From contig NZ_CP020660.1 in the NCBI RefSeq assembly GCF_002381345.1, forward strand, positions 744,001 to 808,000: a stretch of DNA of 64,000 nt, in the 5' to 3' direction. Positions 20,095 through 31,299 of the stretch are shown piece by piece. The position numbers and the translations under genes are program-made. Origin of the DNA: Candidatus Enterovibrio altilux. Its GTDB lineage: Bacteria > Pseudomonadota > Gammaproteobacteria > Enterobacterales > Vibrionaceae. Numbering within the stretch: the first letter of the stretch is position 1; each line of letters starts with the position of its first letter. The notes beneath the pieces are model-generated. The model was not told the DNA's origin. It saw only the letters and a list, made by a program, of their open reading frames with translations, and did no database searches.

Positions 20095-21165
20095 ACAATA
20101 TACTATACTTATAAGCATTTAATGTGCTTGATATATTTTAAGATCATGCAATAAACTATGCAAACTTCTTTAACCAATAGTCAAAAATAAAGATTAAAAA
20201 TCCAGCAGGATAAAACGCGTGATAGTCGAGTATCTGACACATATAAATGTGGTACTTCTTAGAACCAAAAGTTAGAATACTGTCATGATATATCAAGCTC
20301 TACGTACCCATGAAAGAATAGTCCTATCTCACTTCAAAGATTGCGAAAAATCTACGAAGTTGAAACCTGATAATGGTAATTCAACCCGCTACTCTTTTAC
20401 AGGTAACAAAATGATCCTTATTAGATATCTCAATAAATTCATTCACTGCCATACCTATCAAATTATTACTTATGTTGATGGCTAATTTGGGGGGGTGAAA
20501 TATACGGTAGTGTGAATGAGCAATTGGCTTAGCCATAATGCGCTCAATTATAAGATACCGAAAGGGATTCTCGTACTGCGATGCATTGAAAGCCGCTTGT
20601 ATCAAAGATGCATCCATGATATTCACAGATGCCATTCATTCAATACAGACGACAAAATAACACAAGGCTTAATACACACAGGACAAAATAAAGTCCTCGA
20701 CACGACAGAGAGCCGTAGTCATTTTAATTTTATTGACGCCCTAGATCTTCGTGATATTGTTGGTATTGTAATCAACGAATATGAAATAATAAACAGTGAC
20801 CTTTCTTTCGACGCACTAAGAGAATATAATCCATCAGCTCATCCACACCATATTATTCTAAATGGAACAGGATATCACTATAATTCTATCATACAAAATG
20901 CAGCATTTACTCGGAACATTGAGCTTCACTACTTTCCTCCTTATAACCCAAAGCTCAACCTGATTGAACGGCTATTGCGGGTGATGAACAAACAGTCAAG
21001 AAACAATATTTATTCCAAAAGTAAATATTATTTTAAAAAAATTATAGAGCAAATTTTTACTAAAATATTTCCAGAGATAACAGGCTTTTTAACACCCAAA
21101 ATCCATGATAAGTATCAGGTATTCAAGCTTGTATCTTTAAGATGATCCAGTATATACAATAAAAT
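20095..21165 (+). mobile_element. IS630-family element, broken copy
   Basis: The transposase is split. An N-terminal part runs from the ATG at about 20285 (ALRTHERIVLSHFKDCEK). After an in-frame stop the frame resumes from about 20516 to 21145 with the catalytic half. That half has HIILNGTGYH, where the family usually has an acidic residue in HxxLDxAGxH, and LHYFPPYNPKLNLIERLLRV, the classical IS630 C-terminal motif with its glutamate. Ends are set by comparison with the copy at 33.5 kb and are approximate. The element sits between rmuC and ubiE. Confidence 0.8.
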
Positions 21166-21211
21166 TATAGGCACCTCTTATATTACGCCAAAAATTTTTC
21201 AGGAGTTTACA

Positions 21212-21991
21212 ATGATAGATACGACACAAGGTGTGACGCAAGACAAAAATAAAAATACCACTCACTTTGGCTTTCAAACGGTGGCTCAAGAAGACAAAAT
21301 CAACAAAGTTGCTGATGTTTTTCATAATGTATCCGCAAAGTATGACTTGATGAATGATATTATGTCAATGGGTATGCACCGAATTTGGAAACGTTTCACG
21401 ATTAATTGTAGTGGTGCTCGACCGGGTCAACATGTATTAGACTTAGCCGGTGGGACTGGCGATCTAACTGCAAAATTTTCACGTATCGTGGGCGGTACAG
21501 GACAAGTCATTCTAGCTGACATTAATAACTCAATGCTAAACGTAGGACGCGATAAACTACGCAATCTCGGTATCGTTGGTAACGTCACTTACGTTCAAGC
21601 CAACGCAGAAGAATTGCCGTTCCCTGATGATTGTTTTGATTGCATAACTATAGGATTTGGCCTTCGCAATGTTACCGATCAAAACAGTGCACTGCGTTCT
21701 ATGTATCGCGTGTTAAAGCTGGGTGGCCGTCTGTTGGTGTTAGAATTTTCTAAACCTGTTATTGCACCCCTTTCTAAAATTTATGACGCGTATTCTTTTC
21801 ATGTGCTGCCGAAGATAGGTAAAATCATTGCAAATAATAGTGAAAGTTATCGCTACTTAGCGGAGTCTATACGCATGCACCCTGACCAAGAGACTTTAAA
21901 GGATATGATGGAAGATGCAGGATTTGAACAAACCAAATATTTTAACTTAACCGGTGGCATTGTTGCCTTACACCGAGGCTATAAATTTTAA
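21212..21991 (+). CDS. ubiE: Ubiquinone/menaquinone C-methyltransferase UbiE
   Basis: UbiE is a SAM-dependent methyltransferase acting on the benzoquinol ring in ubiquinone synthesis and on demethylmenaquinone. The 259 residues are about the usual length. SAM motif I is [11 protein letters not shown] (about residues 76-86). The family signature is FGLRNVTD, and [18 protein letters not shown] lies near residue 50. AGGAG lies seven bases before the ATG. It begins the ubiE-ubiJ-ubiB operon, with nine bases to ubiJ. The frame is intact. Confidence 0.97.
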   Translation: MIDTTQGVTQDKNKNTTHFGFQTVAQEDKINKVADVFHNVSAKYDLMNDIMSMGMHRIWKRFTINCSGARPGQHVLDLAGGTGDLTAKFSRIVGGTGQVILADINNSMLNVGRDKLRNLGIVGNVTYVQANAEELPFPDDCFDCITIGFGLRNVTDQNSALRSMYRVLKLGGRLLVLEFSKPVIAPLSKIYDAYSFHVLPKIGKIIANNSESYRYLAESIRMHPDQETLKDMMEDAGFEQTKYFNLTGGIVALHRGYKF

Positions 21992-22000
21992 GGTACTGCT

Positions 22001-22654
22001 ATGCCACTTGATCTATTAGTAACCGCCGTTGTTGAAATCAGCCTCAATACCTTGATTCGACCAGATACCAACAATCAAAATCATTTAGCGCGTTTAAAAG
22101 GCAAGGTGCTACGTGTTATGCTAACCGACATTAATAAACAATTAATCTTCGTTTTTAGTCAACAAATTCATGTATTGACAGCCTTTGACGGCAAGATTGA
22201 TTGTAAATTAGCGCTTAGAGTATCAATTATCCCTCAACTAAAAGACAAAGCGAATCTGACTAAACTTATCACGCAAGATAAATTGCAATTGGACGGTGAT
22301 ATCGACATAGCCTATCATTTTTATGGTTTGCTTAATAGTTTCAATCCTGATGTTACGGAATGGTTGTCACACTATACTGGTGATATAGTAGCATATACTT
22401 TAGCACGTTTTGTGCAACAAAGTATTGCTTTGTTGAAAAACATGCTCCGTCGTCAGCAAAACTATGCGTCAGAGCTGGTGACTGAAGAATGGCGTTTAGC
22501 ACCTGGAGCATTGGAAATGGCACATTTTGCTAACCAAGTTGATGAAGTGCAAAGTCATACGTTGCATTTACAAACATGCTTTGAAACTTTTAAAAAGTCA
22601 TTAAAAAGACATAGTCAGCAAGCATCAATCTCTCATTTCACGGAGGATGCATGA
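22001..22654 (+). CDS. ubiJ: Ubiquinone biosynthesis accessory factor UbiJ (SCP2 domain)
   Basis: UbiJ is a lipid-binding scaffold of the soluble ubiquinone-synthesis complex. The 217 residues fit the family. The N-terminal half resembles the SCP2 domain ([18 protein letters not shown] to about residue 105, including the LQLDGDID strand). The C-terminal half is a charged helix ending HFTEDA. It lies between ubiE and ubiB, and its stop overlaps the ubiB start by four bases, which indicates coupled translation. Assignment rests mostly on position plus the domain pattern. Confidence 0.9.
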   Translation: MPLDLLVTAVVEISLNTLIRPDTNNQNHLARLKGKVLRVMLTDINKQLIFVFSQQIHVLTAFDGKIDCKLALRVSIIPQLKDKANLTKLITQDKLQLDGDIDIAYHFYGLLNSFNPDVTEWLSHYTGDIVAYTLARFVQQSIALLKNMLRRQQNYASELVTEEWRLAPGALEMAHFANQVDEVQSHTLHLQTCFETFKKSLKRHSQQASISHFTEDA

Positions 22655-24285
22655 CACCAAATGAAATTAAACGCATTTATCAGATTATCAAAGTACAGCT
22701 CAACTATGGACTTGATGAATTATTATCAAACCGGCCATTAACCAGTGCGCCTCATTTAATACGAAAAATGCTGTTCTGGCTTAAAAATCGTCATGAAGAC
22801 AAAGTACTTGGTGAGCGATTGAGGTTAGCGTTGCAAGCATTAGGGCCAGTGTGGATTAAATTTGGACAAATGCTGTCGACGCGTCATGATTTGTTCCCGC
22901 CTACGATTTTTGATCAGCTAGCTATGCTGCAAGACCACGTTGCCCCATTTGATGGAAAATTAGCAAGAGCACAAATAGAACAAGCGCTAGGAGGACCATT
23001 AGAAATTTGGTTTGATGATTTTAATGAAACGCCATTGGCCTCAGCATCTATTGCGCAAGTGCATACCGCAACATTAAAAGAAAATGGTCGCGAAATAGTA
23101 CTCAAGGTTATTCGTCCTGATATTTTTCCGGTTATTCAAGCTGATATTAAATTAATGTATTGTATTGCTCGTATTGCCGCTAAATTTTTGCCTGAAGTGC
23201 GTCGCCTAAAACCTATTAAAATCATATATAACTATGAAAAAACGCTAATCGGGGAACTTAACTTAATGCGCGAAGCAGCGAACAGTATTCAACTGCGGCG
23301 TAACTTTGAAAATGATCACATACTATATGTACCAGAAATATTTAGTGATTATTGCCGTACCAATTTAATGGTTTCCGAGCGTATTTATGGGATTCAGGTT
23401 TCAGATCTTGATAAATTAAGACAAAACGGTATAAATTTAAAACTGCTTGCCGAACGCGGTGTGAAAATTTTTTTTACTCAGGTCTTTCGTGACAGTTTTT
23501 TTCATGCAGATATGCATCCTGGAAATGTGCTTGTTGCTTATGAGCATCCTGAAGATCCACAATGGATTGGATTAGACTGCGGTATTGTGGGCACTTTGAA
23601 CCAAGAAGATAAACGCTACTTAGCGAAAAATTTTTTAGCATTTTTCAACCGTGACTATCGCAAAGTAGCTGAATTACATGTTGACTCTGGTTGGGTGCCG
23701 CATGAGACAGATGTCGATGAATTTGAATTTGCAATTCGGACTGTGTGCGAACCTATTTTTGAGAAACCGCTATGTAAAATTTCATTTGGTTATGTGTTGT
23801 TAAACCTGTTTAATACGGCACGTCGATTCAATATGGAAGTACAACCACAATTAATTTTACTCCAAAAAACATTGCTTTATGTTGAAGGCTTGGGCCGTCA
23901 ACTCTACCCACAGTTGGATCTATGGGATACCGCTAAACCTTTTCTCGAAGAGTGGATGGCGCATCAGCTTGGCCAGAAAGCAATATTAAATGCAATTAAG
24001 AGAAAAGCACCATTTTGGACTGAAAAATTGCCAGAGCTACCGGAGCTTATTTACAACAGTCTAAAACAAAAACAGCAGGCAAATCAGCGTATCGAAGCCA
24101 TTTATAAAAAATTTATATTCGCACGTAAGCAGTATAACCGCGCATATTTTTTACTAGGAATGGGTGCTACACTGCTGATTACCTCTGCCATACTGTATAA
24201 TAATCAAGCGGAGATTTTTTCTCAGGTTGCAGGTGTCACATCATTGTGCAGTTGGTTATTTGCATGGCGTACATTTAACAAATGA
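22651..24285 (+). CDS. ubiB: Atypical kinase/ATPase UbiB
   Basis: UbiB (ADCK/ABC1 family) is a membrane-anchored ATPase that supports ubiquinone synthesis. The 544 residues match the usual length. The KxGQ motif is in [11 protein letters not shown] (about 70-80), with the alanine-rich loop in [19 protein letters not shown] carries the nucleotide-contact lysine, and DMHPGNVLV and GLDCGIVG are the catalytic blocks. Two C-terminal membrane helices begin near 500 ([17 protein letters not shown]). Its ATG overlaps the ubiJ stop. tatA follows after about 110 bases, as in most gammaproteobacteria. Confidence 0.97.
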   Translation: MTPNEIKRIYQIIKVQLNYGLDELLSNRPLTSAPHLIRKMLFWLKNRHEDKVLGERLRLALQALGPVWIKFGQMLSTRHDLFPPTIFDQLAMLQDHVAPFDGKLARAQIEQALGGPLEIWFDDFNETPLASASIAQVHTATLKENGREIVLKVIRPDIFPVIQADIKLMYCIARIAAKFLPEVRRLKPIKIIYNYEKTLIGELNLMREAANSIQLRRNFENDHILYVPEIFSDYCRTNLMVSERIYGIQVSDLDKLRQNGINLKLLAERGVKIFFTQVFRDSFFHADMHPGNVLVAYEHPEDPQWIGLDCGIVGTLNQEDKRYLAKNFLAFFNRDYRKVAELHVDSGWVPHETDVDEFEFAIRTVCEPIFEKPLCKISFGYVLLNLFNTARRFNMEVQPQLILLQKTLLYVEGLGRQLYPQLDLWDTAKPFLEEWMAHQLGQKAILNAIKRKAPFWTEKLPELPELIYNSLKQKQQANQRIEAIYKKFIFARKQYNRAYFLLGMGATLLITSAILYNNQAEIFSQVAGVTSLCSWLFAWRTFNK

Positions 24286-24394
24286 GAGCATTACTCTTAA
24301 TGTCAGGTAAATTAGAGTACATTAAATATATTAATACATTAAGCCAGTAAATTCATGTTACTTTTTTATTCCACATGATGCAAAGGGCATTAGT

Positions 24395-24541
24395 ATGGGT
24401 AGTATGAGTATTTGGCAACTGTTGATTGTTGTGGTAATTGTTGTACTTTTATTCGGCACTAAAAAATTGCGCAATATAAGGAGAAATTTAGGTTTAGCGA
24501 TTAAAGATTTTAAAAAAGTTATGACTACCGATAAAAAATAA
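24395..24541 (+). CDS. tatA: Twin-arginine translocase subunit TatA, shortened tail
   Basis: TatA forms the pore-like part of the Tat pathway for folded proteins. This 48-residue frame has the membrane helix [20 protein letters not shown] and the start of the amphipathic helix, then stops at a TAA after TTDKK. Past the stop, the same frame runs on for about 27 codons of a lysine-rich tail ending KNKEHV before the original TGA. So a premature stop has removed the C-terminal tail, which is the least conserved part. The helices remain, so some activity is possible. With tatB broken and tatC not seen, the pathway is probably dead. Confidence 0.75.
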   Translation: MGSMSIWQLLIVVVIVVLLFGTKKLRNIRRNLGLAIKDFKKVMTTDKK

Positions 24542-24628
24542 GATGTTGATTCTAGTCATAGAAAACAGAAAGAGAAAGATCACATGACTCAAAAAAATAA
24601 AACAAAAAACAAAGAGCATGTTTGAGTT

Positions 24629-24996
24629 TTGTTTGGCATTAGTTTTTGGAAACTGATTCTTAGCATAGTTATCGGTTTGGTAGTAGTTGGTTCTGAAAAA
24701 TTTCCACCTGTTCTTCGTAATATGTTTCTTTGGATGAGTTCAGTGCGGTGGATAACAGATTCTATGCGTGGTACGTTTGAACATGAGCTTAGAATACAAG
24801 AGCAAAAAAACAATCTAAAAAAGTTGAGCAGATAAAAATGAAAGATTAATCATTAGATCCACAGCAGTCTATTGGTGACCTAAAAGAAAGAGCGGAAGGT
24901 GTGCAACGTTTTTATGGCGATAAGAACATAAGCGCTCATATCGTCAGTTCAAAAACGGATAATACTCCTGGCTCAAGTAAGAATAAAACTGAATAA
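24629..24996 (+). pseudogene. tatB: tatB, frameshifted and with lost start codon
   Basis: The first frame (TTG at 24629, where the family has ATG) reads FGISFWKLILSIVIGLVVVG and on to FEHELRIQEQKNNLKKLSR, then stops at 24835. This covers the membrane and amphipathic helices. The expected tail continues in another frame as SLDPQQSIGDLKERAEGVQR with an extra stop before it, ending KNKTE at 24996. The PE/PxR region of the helix hinge is altered (GSEKFPPVLRN). tatC, which should follow, is not recognisable downstream. Confidence 0.8.
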
Positions 24997-25064
24997 CAAG
25001 CATCTCATATGGCTACAGTTTATTACGCATATAAGCATATATTCAATAAGTGATCGTGATTTAA

Positions 25065-25575
25065 ATATAATATTCACATCCGATGAATGTACCAATCATT
25101 CTGTCATGGATTTCTGTTGATGTTGAATACCAGATCGCTTTTTTATTAGATTGATTCAATCGCATGCGGCAGGTTCAAATTATACTTCTCAATATGTTGC
25201 GTATAATGCTGCCCAAAAAATTTCTATTCTCTAACAGAGAGGTCGTATACATTAAAATCAATCGTACATCACAAAAGCAATTTTGATATGGCTGAACAAT
25301 TAAGAAGTAAATGAAATTACTTGCGTTAATCCAGATTTCTATGCACGCCAAAGTCAAAAGATTTTTATTTTTTATCCACGCAAGACCATTACTCACCCCC
25401 TTTCACAGATAAGCACAATAGTCTACACGTCAAAAGTAAGCGTGATTACGCAGCAAAACTTGAGGTTTTTAAAACACGAATAACCATCTTAATACTGATA
25501 TGTAACACTTGAACTGCTATGAATAATGCCAGTATTCATAGCAGTTCAACAATACGCACTTTTTTATTATTATTA
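25065..25575 (+). repeat. Two-copy dispersed repeat (copy 2) with a perfect 17-bp hairpin
   Basis: This block shares the order of motifs with 17535-17805 but carries an extra 200 bases (about 25190-25400) that I do not recognise. At 25509-25549 it has a perfect stem-loop with 17-base arms (TTGAACTGCTATGAATA and its complement) around ATGCCAG, followed about 10 bases later by a T-rich run. It lies after the tat remnants. Confidence 0.5.
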
Positions 25576-25683
25576 ACAAATGTTGTAAAGATATTCAAGC
25601 AAAAAGGTTCGACAGCATTGCTTACAATGGTAACGTGAGTGTCCATCATAGTCATTATGTACTTTTAAACTGCACTTGTTTAC

Positions 25684-26618
25684 GACTTTCTTTCCTAATT
25701 CGAATTCAAATAGCAAATCCCAATGTAATGTACTATTAACAATTGCTTTCTTTTTAGGCGCACTTGGCACTTTCAGCTTATTTAATGTTTATATCATACC
25801 GTAGGTTTAGTAAACCTGAGCATTATCATCCCTTAGGCTTAATGCCTCTCCAAGTAATTTTTTAATTCAAAACATTCCTGTCTCTGATAGGGAGCATTTA
25901 TAGTTAATATATTTCGTTTTACAATGCTGTCTGAAACCATATAACTTCTGGTAACGGACAGCTAAATTACGCAAATAATTACGCTTCAAAAATTGTTTTT
26001 TCCTTGATGTGATGAATCGTGCCGCTCGTTTAATACGAGTAGTACCGTAATATTGTTGGGTATCATCAGCTTCATCGTCTAATGTATCATTGATTCTGCA
26101 GCGGGAGTCTGTTTAAGCAAGTGAGGTAACACTTCACCGTCAGTCGCATTTGATACATTTAACTTAGAAACAATAACTAAGTGCTGTATCATTCCTGGAA
26201 TCTTAGTTTTTTTAACGTTACGTTAACTTTTTTGGCTTTGCTTGCTAATGCGTGAATAGTAGAGGCATGACAGTGCAGTACAGTAAGTTTGAGTAATTTT
26301 GAAAACAGAATTAATGAATTATTACAGACCTTTCAATGACGTTGACAATGTGCGTTTAACCATGAAAACTGTCGTAATAGCTAAATCACCCAATCAACTA
26401 GATCTCCCATGATTACCATGCGTGGTTTGATTACATAGTTAAATAACTCCTTCATTAATTCAGAACATTAGTGAGCCACGATTGATTAAAGCTTGATTAC
26501 ACTACTTCAAGTTAGCTTTTTTGTAGCGAAACTTGTTCATAAATCTGAACATTTAATTTAGTCTGGCTGTTTAAAGTGTTGTTCAAAAATTTAGTTCCAT
26601 CATTCAAAAAATAAAGCC
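25684..26618 (-). mobile_element. IS5-family element, degraded, minus orientation
   Basis: The right end is at 25684 (GACTTTCTTTCCTAATTCG) and the left end at 26618 (AAAAAATAAAGCC). An internal deletion and many stops break the transposase. A plus-oriented partial copy is joined to its left end. Confidence 0.8.
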
Positions 26619-27443
26619 ATTTAGCAACTTAATCATTACGATGTTTTTTATGATTAAACACGTGTTTGCAATGCTATTAAAAGGCTTGCAAGAATTCATT
26701 AAATCTGTATTCAAATTTGTTCAACTCCCGTTGTCATGTCCTCATTATTCATGCATTAGCAAGCGAGCCAAGATGGCTCACATCACATTCAAGACCAAAA
26801 CTAGAGAAATCATACAGCACTTAGTCATTAACTCTACAGGAGATCAAAGTCTACGGTGGAGACGAATGGAAGTAAAAAAACATGCCGCTGATAGTAAATA
26901 GTGAGCCTGACACAAATGACATCTAACGGTAAATAATATATATATGCATGCAATCATTACTACTGAGTTAAGTGTATCAAATATGACTGAAGATAAAGCG
27001 CTACTTAATTTACTCAAACAGACCCGTCGTAGAATCAATAAAATATCAAGCGCTGGAGTTTACAACACCAGACAATGTTACCAAACCATTCGTATTAAAC
27101 GATAGATTCCACGCGTCCCACAAAAAAAGAGCAACTTATTGGGAACGAGTTCATCCACGTAATTTAGTGGTCAGTTACCAGCAATTATGCGGTTCAAATC
27201 AGCATTAAAAAACGAAGTATAGTTACCATAAATGTTCCTTGTCAAAAACAGCAATATTTCAAATCACAAACTTTTGGAGAGACATTTAGCCTAAGAGACT
27301 ACAATGCTCACATTAGCAAAACATAAGGCATGATAAAAGCATAAAATAAACCAATAGGACTATGTATACCTATAACAAAAGCGAGCATATCATAGTTAAT
27401 CATGTTGAGATTTGCCATCTAAATTCAGATTAAAAAACAAAGA
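26619..27443 (+). mobile_element. IS5-family element, 5'-truncated plus copy
   Basis: It begins inside the transposase (TTTAGCAACTTAATCATTACG), continues through a legible segment (AMLLKGLQEFIKSVFKFVQL, then CPHYSCISKRAK), and ends at a right end near 27443. The junction with the neighbouring minus copy differs from the recurrent compound breakpoint. Confidence 0.75.
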
Positions 27444-27579
27444 ATTACCGCACAAAAGATGAAAAGTAATGACAATTTCTGGTATAATTCAGGTCATTAA
27501 GTAACAGTTGGGTTCGCCGCACCTATAAAAAAGTGAATCATTAGGCTACAATCGAATAATGTAATTAAGGAACTAAAAA

Positions 27580-27852
27580 ATGAGCCGAATTATTTTTTGC
27601 GAATGGCTAAAGAAGGAAGGTGAAGGCCTTGATTTTCAATTGTATCCAGGTGATATTGGTAAGCGTATTTTCAACAACATTTCAAAAGAAGCATGGACCA
27701 TTTGGCAGAATAAACAAACCATGCTAATTAATGAAAAAAAACTTAATATGATGGATTCTGAACATCGCAAATTCTTGGAAACAATGATGATAAAATTTTT
27801 GTTTGAAGGTCAAGACACTATAATTGATGGCTACATTCCACCATCACTGTAA
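27580..27852 (+). CDS. yggX: YggX, Fe(2+)-trafficking/oxidative protection protein
   Basis: YggX is a small cytoplasmic protein linked to iron handling and protection of Fe-S clusters. The 90 residues match the family. Typical blocks are [40 protein letters not shown] and an end at DGYIPP. The conserved cysteine is residue 7. AAGGA lies before the ATG. It precedes mltC as in most relatives; mutY, usually upstream, is absent and the upstream DNA is IS debris. Confidence 0.95.
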   Translation: MSRIIFCEWLKKEGEGLDFQLYPGDIGKRIFNNISKEAWTIWQNKQTMLINEKKLNMMDSEHRKFLETMMIKFLFEGQDTIIDGYIPPSL

Positions 27853-27894
27853 ATTGCAAGTCAAAGATACATGATATATTAGCCACATTGCTTT

Positions 27895-27945
27895 GTAAAA
27901 AGGACATCTAATTTTTTTAGTTAAAATGCCTTTTTTATTTTTTGT
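27895..27945 (+). terminator. Terminator-like hairpin after yggX
   Basis: AAAAAGGACAT pairs imperfectly with ATGCCTTTTTT across an AT-rich loop, and a T-rich run follows. It lies 45 bases past the yggX stop and would separate yggX from mltC. Confidence 0.45.
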
Positions 27946-27980
27946 TTTACTACCTTTTGTTTTAGTATCGTATTCACGTT

Positions 27981-28025
27981 TACTCTATTACTCTATTACT
28001 CTATTACTCTATTACTCTATTACTC
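27981..28025 (+). repeat. Octanucleotide tandem repeat TACTCTAT upstream of mltC
   Basis: Five perfect copies of TACTCTAT (27981-28020) plus a partial copy TACTC end 14 bases before the mltC ATG. They occupy the place where the promoter spacer and leader would lie. Such repeats change length by polymerase slippage. Confidence 0.95.
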
Positions 28026-28039
28026 ATAAATGATACTTC

Positions 28040-29182
28040 ATGAGACGACACTACTTATCAACTCTACTGGTACTAACATTCTTATCCTTCGGGTGTACAC
28101 GTGAAATGATTGAGTCCATTTATGATGTTAACTATGCATCTACCAGTCGCTTTGCTAAAAATTTGGCACCATTATCAGATCAGTTTGAAAAAGACACTGT
28201 GGTGCTTGATAAGCTAATTAATGGCTTTTATGACGATATTGCCATGCGTTGGGGGAAAAACAATATATTAATTACAGGCAAACGCGACTACGTCAAATAC
28301 ACAGACAACTATCAAAGTAGAGCACGTGTAGATTTCACAAACGGCTTAGTTACAATAGAAACCGTCGCAACCACGCATCCACAACAGCATTTAAAACAAG
28401 CCATTGTAACAACTTTGCTTACTCCAAATAACCCAACAGCCGTTGACTTATATTCTGCAGCAGATATTACACTTGAAGGTCGCCCTTTTTTGCAGGGACA
28501 AGTGCTAGATCAGGATGGACAAGAAATTTCATGGGAATGGCGCGCAAATCGCTATGCTGATTATTTAATTAACAAAAAAATCAAAATCAAATCATTACGC
28601 TTACAAAATATATTCTATGTTGAGCTTCCGATGGTATCGGATCATTCAAATAAACGTCAGTATCAATATGCTGATTTAATCTATCAATCTTCACGTCGAT
28701 ATGGTATTTCAGAAGAACTTATTTACACAATCATCAAAACAGAAAGCAGCTTTAACCCCTATGCTGTTAGTCGAGCCAACGCATATGGTTTGATGCAGGT
28801 GGTGCCGCAAACAGCAGGACGAGATGTTTTTAAGTTTATAAAAAAACGTTCTGGTATTCCTTCACCAGAATATTTATTTGACCCTGCAAGTAACATTGAC
28901 ACTGGAACCGCCTATTTCTACATACTAAAAAATCATTATTTGAAAGATGTACTAAATCCACAATCAAAATACTACAGCATGGTTTCTGCATATAACGGCG
29001 GCACTGGGAATGTACTTAAAACTTTCCATCGCTACGATCAAAAACGAGCAATTCACAACCTTAACAGGCTAAAGCCTAACCAAGTGTATTGGGCGCTGAC
29101 AAATAAGCACCCCTCATCGGAATCTCGACGTTACCTACAAAAGGTCATTACATACCAAAAAAAATTTCATACTTTACCATAG
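28040..29182 (+). CDS. mltC: Membrane-bound lytic murein transglycosylase C
   Basis: MltC is an outer-membrane lipoprotein that cleaves peptidoglycan glycan strands. The 380 residues match the family. The signal peptide ends in a lipobox LSFGC, with Cys19 lipidated. An N-terminal DUF3393 domain spans about 40-190. The SLT domain begins near 215 and carries the catalytic glutamate in KTESSFNPYAVS, followed by AYGLMQVVPQTAG and SAYNGGTGNVL. No good ribosome site is visible before the ATG; an octamer repeat tract lies there instead. The frame is intact. Confidence 0.95.
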   Translation: MRRHYLSTLLVLTFLSFGCTREMIESIYDVNYASTSRFAKNLAPLSDQFEKDTVVLDKLINGFYDDIAMRWGKNNILITGKRDYVKYTDNYQSRARVDFTNGLVTIETVATTHPQQHLKQAIVTTLLTPNNPTAVDLYSAADITLEGRPFLQGQVLDQDGQEISWEWRANRYADYLINKKIKIKSLRLQNIFYVELPMVSDHSNKRQYQYADLIYQSSRRYGISEELIYTIIKTESSFNPYAVSRANAYGLMQVVPQTAGRDVFKFIKKRSGIPSPEYLFDPASNIDTGTAYFYILKNHYLKDVLNPQSKYYSMVSAYNGGTGNVLKTFHRYDQKRAIHNLNRLKPNQVYWALTNKHPSSESRRYLQKVITYQKKFHTLP

Positions 29183-29288
29183 AATTACGGTGACTTTTTT
29201 ACAGTAAAGTACTCTCAATGCAAAGAAACAAAACACAGTTATGTATTTCATAGATTATTTTGCGTATAAAGTACTTACTATTATGATC

Positions 29289-30140
29289 GACTTTGTTCCT
29301 ACATAAAAGAACTCAGTTTTTTTCAATCTACGCTCTAAACAGATAGGTTTGCTTAAACATGCGGATCTACGGGCAAATTTAGCTACAAAACAGCTAACCG
29401 GAAGAAGTACAAGTAAGCTTTAATCAATCATGACTCACTAACATTCTCAATTTATAAAAAAGCCATTCAGCTATGGAATCAAACTAAGCAGGGTAATTAT
29501 GGGATACTTCGTTTATTTAGCAGCTTAGCTATTGCTTCTACAGGACTAGCAATCTACGGTGAAGGAGAATTAAAAAGCATGGCATTTATGGGAGACGATA
29601 AATCTGGCGTAAGTGACATTTAGCGATAACTATAAATACGCATGAGAGCATTGCTGCGGAATTAAATTCGTCAAATGTAATTGACAGTGAAGTGCTACCT
29701 AACTTGTTCAAACAAATTTACTAAAAAATTAATAAAATATCAGGCAATAGTGTTGACGGCACCAAACAATATTAAAAAAACATGCATATTAAACGAGCGA
29801 TTCCACTCATGCCTCCCCCCAAAAAACAATTTTTAAAAATCGATATCATTTGCATAATTTAGCGGTCAGTTATCAACAATTATACGTTTCAAATCGGCAT
29901 TGAAACACGAAGTGTAATTATCATACACGTTTCATATAAAAAGCAGCAATGATTCCAATTAAAAAACTACTTTGAAAAACATTGAGCCTAAGGAATCATA
30001 ATGCCCAGATTAGTGAAACTTACGCCATGATAAAAACGTTACATAAGCTGACAGGGCTAGCTATACCTAACATTAAAACAATTATCTAATAATGAACTAT
30101 GTTAGGGGCTGCTATCTGCACTCGGATTAAAAAAACAACC
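29289..30140 (+). mobile_element. IS5-family element, internally deleted plus copy
   Basis: The left end is at 29289 (GACTTTGTTCCTACATAAAAG) and the right end near 30140. About 200 bases of transposase, including the helix-turn-helix part, are deleted near 29525. Confidence 0.75.
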
Positions 30141-30460
30141 ATTTTGAACACGATATTTACCATATTGACTCGTTTGCTAATGCATGCATAGTAAGGGCAT
30201 GACAATGGCAATCGAGTAAATTTAAAAATAAAATGAATGAGATCTTCCATCATTACTCTACTTAGTGTAATTTCATGGCTACATGGCTTCTTTATCAATC
30301 CAGAATGTTAGTGAGCCACCATTGATTAAAGCTTTATTATGTTGTGTTCAGTTAGTTATTTTGTACTTAAGCTCATTTATAGACCTGAATATTTAAGTAC
30401 ATCTGGCTGTTTAGCAGTGTAAACTGATAATTTAGTTCTTTCATTTGGAAAAATAAAGTC
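30141..30460 (-). mobile_element. IS5-family 5' fragment, minus orientation
   Basis: It starts in the transposase interior (TTGACTCGTTTGCTAATGCATGC) and runs to a left end near 30460 (GAAAAATAAAGTC). It abuts the plus copy at 29289-30140, with internal deletions. Confidence 0.7.
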
Positions 30461-31299
30461 CCTAGAAATAATTAATGAGTAATTGAACTTAGCATACGAT
30501 AAAAATCGGATTTGATTATACTCAATATCATTGATGCCATGCATGGCTCCGAAGAGTATCAGTTTTTGAAACAGGAACGCACAGTTAATCACAACCCTCT
30601 TGTTATCGTATCAGCATTATATGAATACCAAATGAAATGAAAAATTTAAAAAAAAGGCTAAAAATTGCCTCATCAACCCATGTTATCTGAATTGGTAAAA
30701 AATCATGTTAGAATATTTGATTGGCGAAGCACCTCGCCAAGTATGCATAAATTTTATTAGCTGGTGATGAGTGAAATTATTGCTGTGGGCGCTCTGTACA
30801 ATAATGGCCTTGAAATTGGTGCGCTTCGCATTGTACAGTGCGGTGAATAGTTAACGTTGAAGTAGGTGTCTGGCAAAAGCTAAAGCAAATAATATAAGGC
30901 TCACATACTCAACTGTATATGGTAAAAATTTTGAGAGTAATAGTGGTGGCCATACGATAACAGCATGCATTAATATTTTACTATTTTTAAAAATCATTCA
31001 AGATGTTACAGCAATGTCAGTGATGTTGGTAACGTGCAATAATACGCATTAAAATAATTTTGTTTGTCAAGAAATATAATATTATAAAATTTTGAAGAAT
31101 ATCGTTTTGTTACTGCTGTTGAATTACTAGACTATGCGATAAAAAAATTTTTAGCAGCTCAGAGCAGACAATGTACAACAACATTGATGTGTTAACTGAA
31201 GAGAAAGGCGCTATGGTTGACCCACATTTAACTCATTTAAGTGATAACAATTATGAAAAACTAACAAGTCTACATTATGATGGGCTTCAAAAACTTTAA
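30461..31299 (+). other. Unrecognised decayed region with a small open frame
   Basis: About 840 bases between IS copies contain no frame I can name. Possible coding traces on the plus strand include LEYLIGEAPRQVCINFISW (about 30705-30765) and LYNNGLEIGALRIVQCGE (about 30795-30850). A 42-codon open frame also runs from the ATG at 31171 to the TAA at 31299 (VLTEEKGAMVDPHLTHLS segment). The traces look like worn genes rather than new ones. I do not assign a function. Confidence 0.3.

Noticed and set aside
27981-28025. Possible CRISPR-like array
   Set aside because: The copies are directly adjacent with no spacers; it is a simple octamer tandem repeat. The same applies to 63881-63922.
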